Assembly (NCBI RefSeq): GCF_016405985.1
Contig: NZ_JAEFCF010000024.1
Location: 1-64,000, forward strand
Length of the DNA: 64,000 bases
Direction: 5' to 3'
From: Paracoccus sp. IB05
GTDB lineage: Bacteria; Pseudomonadota; Alphaproteobacteria; Rhodobacterales; Rhodobacteraceae
The notes below the pieces were generated by a model. The model searched no databases. It had not been told where the DNA came from and saw nothing but the letters and a program-made list of their open reading frames with translations. Within the stretch, counting starts at the first letter, position 1. The number at the start of each line of letters is the position of its first letter. This document shows, piece after piece, positions 42,755 through 52,676 of the stretch. The position numbers and the translations under genes were made by a program.

Positions 42755-44098
42755 CTATCCAAATAATGTCAGCAATTCGTCACGCCCGGACCAGCAAAGT
42801 GTAATTATCAGCACCAGAGCCAGCGCGGCGGCCGTCAGATCATGGCGCGGATCCCAGGCCTTGTGACGCCGCGCCAGCCGGATCAGAAACGGATGTGCCA
42901 GCGCCAGCGCCAGCCCCTGGCCCAGAAGGGCACCGCCAAGCCCGCCCCAGCCTGCGCCGATGATCAGCGCCGTGGTCTGCAACGCCGCCCTTATCGCCTG
43001 GACGAAGAAAAAGCCCCGCCCGTCTCCGGCCGCCAGCGCTGCCTGGTCATAGGTCAGCCCGATCAGCATCGGCATCTGCGCCATCGCCACCGCCGCGATG
43101 ATCACGCCCACATCCTGGTAGCGCGCATCGTATAAAACGCCCGCGATCAGGTCGCCGCCCGCCGCCATGGCGCCCATCACCAAAAGCATCGGGATCGTCA
43201 GGCCAAAGCGCAAATGACGCAGTTTGCGCGCGCCCGCCGGATCGGCATGGGGGCCCAGCTCGCGGTAGATCGGGATCATGATCCGCGTCACCACCAGCCC
43301 CGCCAGCAGCACCGGGAAGGAGGCGAGGAAAAAGCCGATATTATAGTGCCCGAGATCGGCCATGCTGAGCCAGGATCCCAGCACCGCCTTATCGCCCTGG
43401 GTCAGCAGGAAGCCGGCGGCCGTCGAGGCAAGGATCCATTTCCCCAAATGCACCAGTTCGCGCGCGGCATCGGGCTCCCAGCGGAAACGGTTGGCGGGCC
43501 CGGGCAGGAAGACCGAAGTGAGGCACAGTTTCAGCAGCACCTGCGCCACCGCCCCCACCACCAGCGCCCAAATCGAGCCGGTGATCCAGGCGAAAACCAC
43601 CATCACCACGATGCCGCCGATCTGCGCGGCGAGATCAAGAAGCGTCACCCGCACCAGAAGCAGATGTCGGTTTGCCGTGTCGATCCGCGTCGGGTTGAAG
43701 CCGCCGATCAGCAGCGTCAGCCCCGCGACCGGCACCATAAGCGCAAGCTCCGGCACGCCGTAAAACCAGGCGGCGGGCCAGGCGACAAGGCAGGTCAGCA
43801 CCCAGAGCCCCGCGCCGCGAAACACATTCAGCGTCCAGGCGGTGTTCAGGAAATCCGGGTCATCGCCGCGCGCAGAACGCGAAATGGCCGGGCCGATGCC
43901 GACATCGGAAAACATCTGCAGGCCGACCAGCACAACCATGACCAGCGCCATGACCCCGAAGGCCTCGGGATATAAAAGCCGCGTCAGAACCAGGTTCGAC
44001 AACAGCCGGGCGAATTGCGCGAAAACGTAAGACCCCGCGACAAAGGCCCCGCCGCCAAGCGCTCGCCGGAAAAGGCTCTTGCCTCCGGTCAGTTCCAT
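42755..44098 (-). CDS. Flippase of the polysaccharide transport family
   Basis: 447 aa, about twelve hydrophobic helices across the sequence. The N-terminal motif GGGAFVAGSYVFAQFARLLSNLVLTRLLYP and the internal layout are those of MATE/MVF-superfamily Wzx-type flippases (polysaccharide transport). Likely to translocate the lipid-linked repeat unit across the inner membrane, fitting the Wzy-type polymerase and Wzz-like protein in the locus. It is divergent from the GT4 gene, with a 182-bp gap between start codons. Confidence 0.82.
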   Translation of the reverse strand: MELTGGKSLFRRALGGGAFVAGSYVFAQFARLLSNLVLTRLLYPEAFGVMALVMVVLVGLQMFSDVGIGPAISRSARGDDPDFLNTAWTLNVFRGAGLWVLTCLVAWPAAWFYGVPELALMVPVAGLTLLIGGFNPTRIDTANRHLLLVRVTLLDLAAQIGGIVVMVVFAWITGSIWALVVGAVAQVLLKLCLTSVFLPGPANRFRWEPDAARELVHLGKWILASTAAGFLLTQGDKAVLGSWLSMADLGHYNIGFFLASFPVLLAGLVVTRIMIPIYRELGPHADPAGARKLRHLRFGLTIPMLLVMGAMAAGGDLIAGVLYDARYQDVGVIIAAVAMAQMPMLIGLTYDQAALAAGDGRGFFFVQAIRAALQTTALIIGAGWGGLGGALLGQGLALALAHPFLIRLARRHKAWDPRHDLTAAALALVLIITLCWSGRDELLTLFG

Positions 44099-44280
44099 GA
44101 TCTGCCCTTTTCTGCCCTGCCCCGCTCGGTCATCCGGTCGGTCACACCGTCGGCAGGGTCGCCATCAGTGCCCCTGTGCAACGCTTTGCCACCTTCCCTT
44201 TGGCCCGGGCGCTTTACGCTTGCAAGCGGCACGGCCGCACCCGATCCTGGCCTTTGCTGCCGCTGCCATGAATTCGGATC

Positions 44281-45543
44281 ATGAAACTCGCCTATCTGGT
44301 CAACAGCTATCCGCTGCCCTCGCAGACCTTCATCCGCCGCGAGATTCACGCGCTGGAGCGGATGGGCTGGCAGGTGCATCGTTTCGCCATGCGCTCGGAA
44401 CGGGCGGGTCTGGTCGAGGCCGCCGATATCGCCGAAGACAGCCGCACCGAACATCTGCTGGAACACGGGCTGTTGCGCCTGATCCGCAGCGCCCTGCCCT
44501 TCGCCCTGCGCCGTCCGGGCGCGGCCTGGCGCAGCCTCAGACTGGCGCTGAAATGCGGCGTCAATGGTGCCGGCGGCGCGCCCGGAACCGGCGGCAGGCT
44601 GCGTCACCTGGTCTACTGGATCGAAGGGGCCGAGGTCGCACGGCGCTGCCATCTGGCCCGTCTGCCGCATATCCACGCGCATTTCGGCACCAATTCCACC
44701 ACGGTCGCCATGCTGGCGGCGGAAATCGGCGGTCTGGGTTTCTCCTTCACCACGCATGGGCCCGAAGAATTCGACGCCCCCCGCGCCCATAATCTCGGTG
44801 AGAAAACCGCGCGCGCCGATTTCTCGGTGGCGATTTCCTCCTTCGGGCGCGCGCAGCTCTGCCGCTGGGCCGGCGTGCAGGACTGGCCAACGATCGAGGT
44901 CGTGCATTGCGGCATCGAGACCTGGCGCTTCCCCGAGCCCGCGCCGATGCGCGATACCGGACCGCGCCGGCTTGTGGCCATCGGCCGCATGTCGGAACAA
45001 AAGGGCTTTCCGCTGCTGATCGAGGCAATGGCGCAGGTGAAGACCGATCTGCCCGATCTGCGCCTGACCCTGATCGGCGAGGGCGAGCTGCGCCCGATGA
45101 TCGAATCGCAGATCCGCGCGGCGGGGCTTGAGGATCGCATCACCCTGACCGGCTGGCTGGATGAGGCCGGGGTCCGCGATGAACTCGCGCGCGCCCATGC
45201 GCTGGTGTTGCCCTCTTTCGCCGAGGGCCTGCCGATGGTGCTGATGGAGGCTTTCGCCGCCGGGCGCCCCGCGATTGCCAGCGCCATTGCCGGCATTCCG
45301 GAACTGGTCACGCCCGGCACCGGCTGGCTGGTGCCCGCAGGCGATGCCGATGCGCTGGCAGATGCGATGCGCGGCTTTGCCGCTGTGCCGGTCGGGGTTC
45401 TGGCCCGGATGGGGCGCGAGGCGCGGGCCGATGTCTTTGCCCGCCATGACATCAATATCGAGGCCGGAAAGCTCGCCCGCCATTTCCGCGCCGCGATGCG
45501 TCTGCCGGCGGAAGGGCCGGATCCGGTCAGCGACCACGGGTGA
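44281..45543 (+). CDS. GT4 glycosyltransferase (WcaL-like)
   Basis: 420 aa GT-B fold. N-terminal MKLAYLVNSYPLPSQTFIRREIHALE and HAHFGTNSTTVAMLAAEIG; C-terminal donor domain with VAIGRMSEQKGFPLLIEA and the EX7E-type segment LVLPSFAEGLPMVLMEAFAAG. Resembles colanic-acid type WcaL enzymes. One step of EPS repeat synthesis. Convergent with the next GT2 gene, 17-bp overlap of the ends. Confidence 0.88.
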   Translation: MKLAYLVNSYPLPSQTFIRREIHALERMGWQVHRFAMRSERAGLVEAADIAEDSRTEHLLEHGLLRLIRSALPFALRRPGAAWRSLRLALKCGVNGAGGAPGTGGRLRHLVYWIEGAEVARRCHLARLPHIHAHFGTNSTTVAMLAAEIGGLGFSFTTHGPEEFDAPRAHNLGEKTARADFSVAISSFGRAQLCRWAGVQDWPTIEVVHCGIETWRFPEPAPMRDTGPRRLVAIGRMSEQKGFPLLIEAMAQVKTDLPDLRLTLIGEGELRPMIESQIRAAGLEDRITLTGWLDEAGVRDELARAHALVLPSFAEGLPMVLMEAFAAGRPAIASAIAGIPELVTPGTGWLVPAGDADALADAMRGFAAVPVGVLARMGREARADVFARHDINIEAGKLARHFRAAMRLPAEGPDPVSDHG

Positions 45544-46360
45544 ATTCCGCCCCGCCCTGCCTGCGCCGCACCGCCAGAGCAACCGCCGCATAGGCCGCGA
45601 AGCCCAGCGGATCGCGCGCCGCAAGTCGTATCAGCCCGCCCGCGCCTAAGGAGGCCTTGCCCTCGCGTTCCAGAATGCCGGGAAAGGTCGCGGCAAGCTC
45701 ACGCACGCCAAGATCCTGACGGCGGCGCACCCTGACCAGGGCAGCAAAGCCTTCGACCATCGGCCAGGCATAGGGCGCGGCGATCTGCACCCGCTCCTCA
45801 GGTTCGAAACGCAGCCGCACGAAAGTGTCATCCGAGATCAGCCGGGGAAATTCGCCCCATCGCGCGCGGCCCTCCGGGTTGGTGGCGTAAAGCCCGTAGC
45901 CCGGCGCAGTGCTTTGCGCGAAAGGCAGCTGCTGCCAGAACCGCGCATAGGCGCGGGTAAACCAGGATTTCGCCCGCGGGATCTGCGGCGTGGCCCCGGC
46001 ATAAAGCGCGCGAGGGCCGGCCAGCGCCGCCACCAGCCCCGCCATCACCCCCGGCGACACCAGGCAATCGGCATCAAGCCAGGCGAGAACGCGGCCCCGC
46101 GCCACCGCCCCGCCCGCATTCAGTGCGCCGGGTTTCGAGCCCTCGGCGAGATCAAGCACGGTCATCTCCCACCCCGCCGGCACCGGAACTGCCCGGGCGA
46201 TCTCGGCTGTGCGGTCGCGGCAGCCATTGGCAACCACGATCACCTCAGCGCCGCCTGGCACAGGATCTGAGGCAAAGACCGCCGCGAGGCAGGGGCCGAT
46301 CCAGGCCGCCTCATTCGAGGCCGGGATGATGACGCTGAGTGCAGGCGGCGGGTTCAGCAT
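45527..46360 (-). CDS. GT2 glycosyltransferase
   Basis: 277 aa. Motifs LSVIIPASNEAAWIGPCL, VIVVANGCRDRTAEIA, KPGALNAG and LAWLDADCLV (DAD metal triplet), then WPMVEGFAALVR. A C-terminal hydrophobic stretch may bind the membrane. Overlaps the glycosidase-like gene by 7 nt (ATG within its stop region) and thus is translated with it; the two genes belong to one minus-strand run with the SGNH gene. Confidence 0.85.
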   Translation of the reverse strand: MLNPPPALSVIIPASNEAAWIGPCLAAVFASDPVPGGAEVIVVANGCRDRTAEIARAVPVPAGWEMTVLDLAEGSKPGALNAGGAVARGRVLAWLDADCLVSPGVMAGLVAALAGPRALYAGATPQIPRAKSWFTRAYARFWQQLPFAQSTAPGYGLYATNPEGRARWGEFPRLISDDTFVRLRFEPEERVQIAAPYAWPMVEGFAALVRVRRRQDLGVRELAATFPGILEREGKASLGAGGLIRLAARDPLGFAAYAAVALAVRRRQGGAEFTRGR

Positions 46361-48057
46361 GCGCCACAGGCCCGCATCAGCGCCCGCCAGCGCGGATTGT
46401 CATCCGAGAGATGCCTGAGCGCGCCCCAGCTGCCATGCCGCCCCGGGGTCGCCACAAAGCCGTAATGGGTGAAAGGCGCATCACTCAGCTCCGCCCAGGA
46501 GGCGAGCAGGTCCTCATAAAGCACGCCCATTCCGTCCGAATAGTTCAGCGCGGTGAAAAACGCGGTGACCTCGGCGTCATCGGCGACCGGGCCGATCCCG
46601 GTCACATGGGTGCCGCCCTCATACATCACCAGCCGCAGCCCGTGTTTTTTTGCAATTTCAGCCTGATAGGGCCAGATCACTCCGGTCAGATGCGCCAGGG
46701 TATCATCGGGCTTCCCCGAGACAGAACCATCGCGCAATTCCGCAACGGCGCGCCCGATTGCCTGATCGAGCCCGTATTTCTCACCCCAGGCCTCCAGCGA
46801 CCGGCCCTCAAGCCCCAGCCCCGCGGCTTGATCCTTTGCAGCCGCCTTGCTCTCGCCAAGCCAGGCGCGGATCATCGGCAGCCGATCCTCATGGCCCAGC
46901 GCGCCCGAGAAATAGCCGGTTACCGCCCAGGCATCAAAGCTGGTCACAGGTGCGGGCCGTCCCTCATCCGTCACCTGCTTTGGCGCAAGGAGATGCTCTT
47001 CCAGCCCCAGCCAGCCGGTCTGGGTCGACAGGACCCGCACCAGCCGCGCCGGATCGGCGATTTCCTCCGCCCAGATCGCCATGACCTCGGCCGCGCGCAG
47101 CGCGTAAAAGGCGAGCCAGCCGCCATCCCCGCCCCAGCGGGCCCTGGCCTGCTGATCCGCCCAGACGGCCTGGGAAAACTGCCAGTTCCAGACCTCGTTG
47201 GAATATTCCACCCATGCCACGCGGCCCGGCGCCAGACCTGTCGCCACAATCTGCGCCATCTCGGCCACCAGCGCGTCTGACGCCATATGCGGCAGCGTGA
47301 TCCAGGGATCGGCCCCCAGCCGGTTCGCAAGCTCCACCACGACCTCAACCGGCACGCCGCGCCGCGTCCAGGTGTAATCCCCGGGCCGGGGTCGGTCTTC
47401 GGGCGTGATCAGCGGCGAATCGTTGGTCTGCAGCCAGTCCATGAACCGCAAAAGCCCGATGCCTTTAAGGCGCGCGAGGAAATCGGGATTGAAGACCTCG
47501 CCCGCCGCCATGAGCGCCTCACGGTCTTCGCGCAGGACGCGGATCTCACGGATCGGATCGGCGGGATCGCTGGCGGTGATCCGCAGATCGACAAGACCCG
47601 GCCCGGGCGTATAATCAAAGCTGATCCGGCGGCCATCCCGGCGCGGATTGCGCGCCAGACCGCCAACCGCGACATCACCGGTGCCGCTCCAAGTCACCAG
47701 ATAGCGGCCGGCCAGATCGCGCGCATCAGAAGGCATATCGGTCAAAAGCACGGTGCCGATGGCGTCGAGCCCCTCCGGGATATGCTTCGGCCAGCCGTGA
47801 TCGCCCAGCACGCCCGCCGCTGCCAGCGCGTCATGGTCCAGGCCGCCCCATTGCCCCGGCAGATGCCCGATCCAGTCACGCGCCGATTTCATCACATCAA
47901 GGAAGGGCTGCTCCGGCGACCAGTCGCGCCCGCCCAATAGCCCCATGCCGAGGCGCTGCGCCCTCGCCTCTGCCCAGGCGGCGCCGGGCAGCAGCGGCAC
48001 AGCCATCGCACCCGCAACGGTTTTGCCAAAAGCCCGGCGGGTCAGCGCCACCCTCAC
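46354..48057 (-). CDS. Secreted glycosidase-like protein (Tat signal)
   Basis: 567 aa starting at GTG 48057 (overlap GTGA with the SGNH gene). The N-terminus TRRAFGKTVAGAMAVPLLPGAAWA is a Tat signal with the twin Arg, cleaved near residue 29. The mature part has TIM-barrel-like features with VEYSNEVWNWQFSQAVWADQ (a Glu in YSNE) and PWITLPHMA, YEGGTHVTG near the end (a second Glu). This resembles (trans)glycosidase or cellulase-superfamily proteins. Could hydrolyse or remodel the EPS in the periplasm; the assignment to a GH family is not clear. Confidence 0.6.
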   Translation of the reverse strand: MRVALTRRAFGKTVAGAMAVPLLPGAAWAEARAQRLGMGLLGGRDWSPEQPFLDVMKSARDWIGHLPGQWGGLDHDALAAAGVLGDHGWPKHIPEGLDAIGTVLLTDMPSDARDLAGRYLVTWSGTGDVAVGGLARNPRRDGRRISFDYTPGPGLVDLRITASDPADPIREIRVLREDREALMAAGEVFNPDFLARLKGIGLLRFMDWLQTNDSPLITPEDRPRPGDYTWTRRGVPVEVVVELANRLGADPWITLPHMASDALVAEMAQIVATGLAPGRVAWVEYSNEVWNWQFSQAVWADQQARARWGGDGGWLAFYALRAAEVMAIWAEEIADPARLVRVLSTQTGWLGLEEHLLAPKQVTDEGRPAPVTSFDAWAVTGYFSGALGHEDRLPMIRAWLGESKAAAKDQAAGLGLEGRSLEAWGEKYGLDQAIGRAVAELRDGSVSGKPDDTLAHLTGVIWPYQAEIAKKHGLRLVMYEGGTHVTGIGPVADDAEVTAFFTALNYSDGMGVLYEDLLASWAELSDAPFTHYGFVATPGRHGSWGALRHLSDDNPRWRALMRACGAC

Positions 48058-49034
48058 GGCACCGACCTTTGCACGACACCGCTTGGCGGATAGGCGGTCA
48101 CGACATCCCAGGCGATTTCCTGCATCCGCCTTGCCGCCACCGGATCAATATTGATGCGGCCACCATCGGCGCGGGCGACGTCTGCGGGCAACCCCAGCGG
48201 CGAGCGGCCATAGATTACTGCATAATGCGTCACTGCCATCAGCCAGGCGCCGGTATCGTTGAAATGGATGTCATCGCTCAGGAAATCCTCGACACCGCGA
48301 AGCCCGGGCAGCTCGCCCGCCTCAGCCGCGCGCACCGCCGCTGCCATCACCTGGCCGCCGGGGATGACATGGATCGTGCCGACGCCCTCCGCCGCCATGG
48401 CCGGGCGGAGCAGCGCGCCCTCCCACAAGGCGGGCAGGTCCTGGCCGATCCGCCCCAGCCAGTCGCCGGGGTCATTCGAGGTATCGTTCAGCGAATGCCA
48501 GGTCTCGTAAAGATAGACCCGCGCATCGGGGCGCGCCTTGCGGATCTCAGCCGCCCAGAAGGCCAGCGCGCCCGGCGCATCATGCCAGCGGATCGCATCT
48601 TCCAGCGCCACCATCTCGGTCAGCACCACCACCGGATAGTCACCGCTGGCCAAGGCCTCCCCCACCGGACGAAAGGCGGGTGTCGCGTTTTCCTCTGCCA
48701 TTCCCGCGACTTCGCCCTTGCGATGCGCGTTCAGGCTTGCCCCCCAGCCGAGCTGGCTGTTCCAGTCATGCCCGGCGAAGCCCGCGAGAATCGCCGGCAT
48801 ATCGCGCCCGGTCAGCGAATGACCCAGATGGTAGACCGCAACCGGCCCGGCCGGGGGTGGCAGCGGAACCTCATAACGGGCGGCAAATTCCTCCTGCGAC
48901 AATTCGCGCCCCAGCGCCGCGCCGGGCAGCACCAATGGCAGGCTCAGCACCGCACCCAGAAGAACGACGCAGGCCAGAATGGCGCCCGCCAGCAGAAGAA
49001 TCGGCTTTTTCACAGCTTGTTCCCTGGCTGCCAC
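48054..49034 (-). CDS. Exported SGNH-hydrolase-like protein
   Basis: 326 aa with an N-terminal anchor or signal helix (about 11-36). Then a possible SGNH block I as GHSLTGRDM (Ser in HSL), a WHSLNDTSNDPG stretch, and SDDIHFNDTGAW (Asp-x-x-His). Block order is as in sugar O-acyl hydrolases, although block I is GHS and not GDS. A role in removing or moving acetyl groups on the polymer is inferred from its place in the EPS locus. Start choice (49034) is uncertain; the first Met is followed by Lys-rich residues. Confidence 0.6.
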   Translation of the reverse strand: MAAREQAVKKPILLLAGAILACVVLLGAVLSLPLVLPGAALGRELSQEEFAARYEVPLPPPAGPVAVYHLGHSLTGRDMPAILAGFAGHDWNSQLGWGASLNAHRKGEVAGMAEENATPAFRPVGEALASGDYPVVVLTEMVALEDAIRWHDAPGALAFWAAEIRKARPDARVYLYETWHSLNDTSNDPGDWLGRIGQDLPALWEGALLRPAMAAEGVGTIHVIPGGQVMAAAVRAAEAGELPGLRGVEDFLSDDIHFNDTGAWLMAVTHYAVIYGRSPLGLPADVARADGGRINIDPVAARRMQEIAWDVVTAYPPSGVVQRSVP

Positions 49035-49279
49035 AGAAGGATCACCGGATGATTTTGCCCTTAATTCTTCGCAGTTACCACAGCGGGGCAGAAAAAGCTG
49101 CGTTTCCAGCCTGAAAACGATGCGAATACCGGCCCCTGCCCGCCACCTCGCCGCGTGATGCCGGCAGTTTCACGCGCCCGCCCGCCGACAGTCCGGTGAC
49201 ATTCCGTCAGGCTGTGGCTATTCTCCACGCCGCCTCCGGGGGACAATCGGAGGGCGTATGGCAGGAAGGGCAGAACCGG

Positions 49280-51040
49280 GTGACACGCGCCAGTGACCGC
49301 GTCAGTGAGATGGGCTTCGAGGCGCCGGGCCGGCGTGAGCGGCTGGCAAATCGCTATGCCGCCTGGGCCGCGCGCCATGCCAAACCGGCCGAAGGCTTTT
49401 CGCTGCGCCCCGAGCCGCGCTCCATCGGGCTTTATGCGCGCGGCAAGCAGATCATGGCCGGGAATATCGTGCTTGCCGGCCATCTGGTCGAGACCGGGGA
49501 CGCAACTGCCGAAGCCGAGATCTGGGATCTGACCGCGCCCGACCCCGCCTTTACCGATGAGGCGCATGGCTTCACCTGGCTTGATGATCTGGCCGCACTT
49601 GGCACATCGCGGGCGCGCGACCGGGCCCGTGCCTGGACCTGGAGCTGGATCCGGCGATTCGGCGATGGCACCCGACCGGGCTGGACCCCGGCGCTGACCG
49701 GCAGGCGGCTGATCCGCTGGATCCATCATTCCGACTTCCTGCTCGAGGGCGAAGCCCCTTCAGACCGCGCCCGATTCTTCGCCTCTCTGGCGCGGCAGGC
49801 GGGGTTTCTGGCGCGCCGCGCGGCGTCGGCCCGGCCTGGCCTTGCCCGGATCGAGGCGCTGACCGGCCTGATCTACACCCATCTCTCGCTGGAGGAAGAG
49901 GCGCCAAAACTTGGCCAGGCGCTGACCGCACTGGCGAAGGAATGCGACGAGCGCATCGACCGCAGCGGCGCGATCAACAGCCGCAACCCAGAAGAATTGC
50001 TGGAGATTTTCACCCTGCTCGGCTGGGCGGTGCAAAGCCTCTCGGATACGGGGCACACGGTTCCGGCGGCGCTTTCGGCGACCCTGGACCGGGTCGCGCC
50101 CTGTCTGCGCGCGCTGCGCCATTCCGATGGCGGGCTGGCGCGCTTCCATTCCGGCGGCACCGGGCCTGAGGGGCGGCTTGACCAGGCACTCGCCGCCTCA
50201 CGGGCGCTGCCAGCGGCGGGGCATGTTACTCTGGCGATGGGCTATGCACGGCTCTCTGCCGCCCGCACCACCGTCATTCTTGATGTCGCGGACCCGCCCG
50301 GCGGGGCTGCGGCGCTACATGCACATGCCTCGACCGCCGCGTTTGAGCTGAGTTCCGGTCGGCGTCCGCTGATCGTCAATTGCGGCCCGGGTCAGAGCGC
50401 CGGGCCGGAATGGCGGCTCGCGGCACGGGCGACGCAGTCGCATTCGGCCCTGTCACTGACCGGGTTTTCCTCATCCCGCTTTGGCGCCTCGACCAGCCAT
50501 CTGAGCGAGAGCGCCCATGTATCGGACCTGCATTTCGCCGGGTCTGACGGCGCTTTCGTCCGGCTCAGCCATGATGGCTGGCAGGCGGGTCACGGGCTGA
50601 TTGCCACCCGCGAGCTGCATCTCTCGCCTGACGGGCGGCGGCTGAGCGGCACGGATCTTCTGTCCTCGACCACACCGGAAGCCCGCGCGCAGTTCGACCG
50701 GATGGTCGAACGCTCGCCACTCGGGGGGCTGCCCTTCACCATCCGCTTCCATCTGCATCCCGATGTCGATGCCTCGCTGGATATGGGCGGGGCGGCGGTG
50801 TCGATGCAGCTGCGCTCTGGCGAGATCTGGGTTTTCCGTCATGACAGCGGCGCCGATCTGTCGCTGGAGCCCTCGGCCTGGCTCGAACGTGGCCGGCTTG
50901 CGCCGCGCCATGCACAACAGATCGTGTTGATGGGCTTTGCCCAGCACTATGACAACCGTATCGGCTGGACGCTTGCGAAAGCCCAGGATACTCCGCTCGC
51001 GATCCGCGATCTGGACCGGGATGACCCGGTTCCCATCTGA
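49280..51040 (+). CDS. Heparinase II/III family protein
   Basis: 586 aa from GTG 49280, which has AGGAAGGG 9 nt before it; ATG 49310 or an upstream ATG at 49196 are alternatives. Sequence features of the family: WIRRFGDG/TGRRLIRWIHH, IEALTGLIYTHLSLEEE, RNPEELLEIFTLL and HSDGGLARFHSGG, then a C-terminal beta part with LIVNCGPGQSAGPEWRLAAR and THLS. There is no clear signal peptide. The family lyses uronate-containing polymers or acts in cell-wall/EPS turnover. It directly precedes purH, a neighbour relation I recall from other Rhodobacteraceae. Confidence 0.85.
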   Translation: MTRASDRVSEMGFEAPGRRERLANRYAAWAARHAKPAEGFSLRPEPRSIGLYARGKQIMAGNIVLAGHLVETGDATAEAEIWDLTAPDPAFTDEAHGFTWLDDLAALGTSRARDRARAWTWSWIRRFGDGTRPGWTPALTGRRLIRWIHHSDFLLEGEAPSDRARFFASLARQAGFLARRAASARPGLARIEALTGLIYTHLSLEEEAPKLGQALTALAKECDERIDRSGAINSRNPEELLEIFTLLGWAVQSLSDTGHTVPAALSATLDRVAPCLRALRHSDGGLARFHSGGTGPEGRLDQALAASRALPAAGHVTLAMGYARLSAARTTVILDVADPPGGAAALHAHASTAAFELSSGRRPLIVNCGPGQSAGPEWRLAARATQSHSALSLTGFSSSRFGASTSHLSESAHVSDLHFAGSDGAFVRLSHDGWQAGHGLIATRELHLSPDGRRLSGTDLLSSTTPEARAQFDRMVERSPLGGLPFTIRFHLHPDVDASLDMGGAAVSMQLRSGEIWVFRHDSGADLSLEPSAWLERGRLAPRHAQQIVLMGFAQHYDNRIGWTLAKAQDTPLAIRDLDRDDPVPI

Positions 51041-51061
51041 ATTCCCCGTCAGAGAGGCCCC

Positions 51062-52675
51062 ATGTCGATTTCCGCGCCCCGCTCCGCCGCCCCTGCGACA
51101 CCCGTCCGCCCGCGCCGCGCCCTTTTGTCGGTATCGGACAAGACCGGGCTGATCGGGTTCGCGCGCGCGCTGCACGGCCACGGGGTTGAACTGCTCTCGA
51201 CCGGCGGCACAGCCAAGGCGCTGCGCGAGGCGGATCTGCCGGTGAAAGACGTGGCCGAAATCACCGGCTTCCCCGAGATGATGGATGGTCGCGTCAAGAC
51301 GCTGCATCCGATGGTGCATGGCGGGCTGCTGGCTTTGCGCGACAATAAAGATCATGTCGCGGCGATGGAGGATCACGGGATCGGCGCAATCGATATCCTG
51401 GTCGTGAACCTCTACCCGTTTGAAGAGACAGTGGCGAAGGGTGCCGATTATGCCACCGCAGTCGAGAATATCGACATTGGCGGCCCGGCGATGATCCGGG
51501 CGGCGGCCAAGAACCACGCCTTTGTCGCGGTGGTGACCGATACCGAAGACTATGCCGGCGTGATTGCAGAAATCGAACAGAATGGCGGCACGAGCTATGC
51601 CTTCCGTCAGCGGCTCGCCCTGACCGCTTATGCCCGCACTGCGGCCTATGACACTGCCGTGTCGACCTGGATGGCGGCGGCGATTGCGGAACCCGCGCCG
51701 CGTTACCGCGCCATGGCCGGAAAACTTGCACAAACCCTGCGTTATGGCGAGAATCCGCACCAGAAAGCGGCCTTCTACCTGGACGGATCGAACAGGCCCG
51801 GCGTGGCCACCGCAAAACAGTGGCAGGGCAAGGAACTCAGCTACAATAATATCAACGACACCGATGCCGCGTTCGAGCTGGTGGCAGAGTTTGCGGGCCA
51901 GGGCCCGGCGGTTGCCATTATCAAACATGCGAACCCCTGCGGCGTCGGCAAAGGCTCTTCGCTGCTCGAAGCTTACCAGCGCGCCTATAGCTGCGACACC
52001 ACCTCGGCTTTCGGCGGCATTGTCGCGCTGAACCAGGAGCTGGACGCCGCCACCGCCGAAGAGATCGTGAAGATCTTCACCGAAGTCGTCATTGCGCCTT
52101 CGGCCAGCGATGCGGCGAAGGCGGTTTTCGCGGCGAAAAAGAACCTCCGCCTGCTGACCACCGGCGCGCTGCCGGATGCGTCGCAAGGTGCGCTCTCGTT
52201 CCGCCAGGTCGCGGGCGGTTTCCTTGTCCAGGATTCGGATGTCGACACCATCACGCTATCTGATCTGAAAGTGGTGACGAAACGCGCCCCTTCGGGCCAG
52301 GAGCTGGAAGACCTGTTCTTCGCCTGGAAAGTCGCGAAACATGTCAAATCAAACGCCATCGTCTATGTGAAAGACGGGGCGACGGTCGGCATCGGCGCGG
52401 GCCAGATGAGCCGCGTCGACAGCACCATGATCGGCGCGAGGAAAGCCGGCGAGATCGCCGGGGCCCTTGGGCTGAGCGAAAGCCCGGCGGTTGGTTCGGT
52501 CGCCGCCTCGGACGCCTTCTTCCCCTTTGCCGACGGGATCGAAGTTCTGGCGGGCAATGGTGTGAAAGCCGTGATCCAGCCCGGTGGCTCGATGAAAGAT
52601 GCCGATGTGATCGAAGCCGCAGACCGGCTTGGCCTTGCCATGGTCTTCACCGGCCAGCGCCATTTCCGGCACTGA
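51062..52675 (+). CDS. purH: AICAR formyltransferase/IMP cyclohydrolase
   Basis: 537 aa bifunctional PurH, last two steps of IMP synthesis. IMP cyclohydrolase domain about 20-210 ([43 protein letters not shown]); AICAR transformylase domain about 215-537 with [24 protein letters not shown], and Lys-His in IIKHANPCG. Length normal. 21 bp after the heparinase gene; lspA starts immediately after the stop. Confidence 0.97.
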   Translation: MSISAPRSAAPATPVRPRRALLSVSDKTGLIGFARALHGHGVELLSTGGTAKALREADLPVKDVAEITGFPEMMDGRVKTLHPMVHGGLLALRDNKDHVAAMEDHGIGAIDILVVNLYPFEETVAKGADYATAVENIDIGGPAMIRAAAKNHAFVAVVTDTEDYAGVIAEIEQNGGTSYAFRQRLALTAYARTAAYDTAVSTWMAAAIAEPAPRYRAMAGKLAQTLRYGENPHQKAAFYLDGSNRPGVATAKQWQGKELSYNNINDTDAAFELVAEFAGQGPAVAIIKHANPCGVGKGSSLLEAYQRAYSCDTTSAFGGIVALNQELDAATAEEIVKIFTEVVIAPSASDAAKAVFAAKKNLRLLTTGALPDASQGALSFRQVAGGFLVQDSDVDTITLSDLKVVTKRAPSGQELEDLFFAWKVAKHVKSNAIVYVKDGATVGIGAGQMSRVDSTMIGARKAGEIAGALGLSESPAVGSVAASDAFFPFADGIEVLAGNGVKAVIQPGGSMKDADVIEAADRLGLAMVFTGQRHFRH

Positions 52676-52676
52676 C

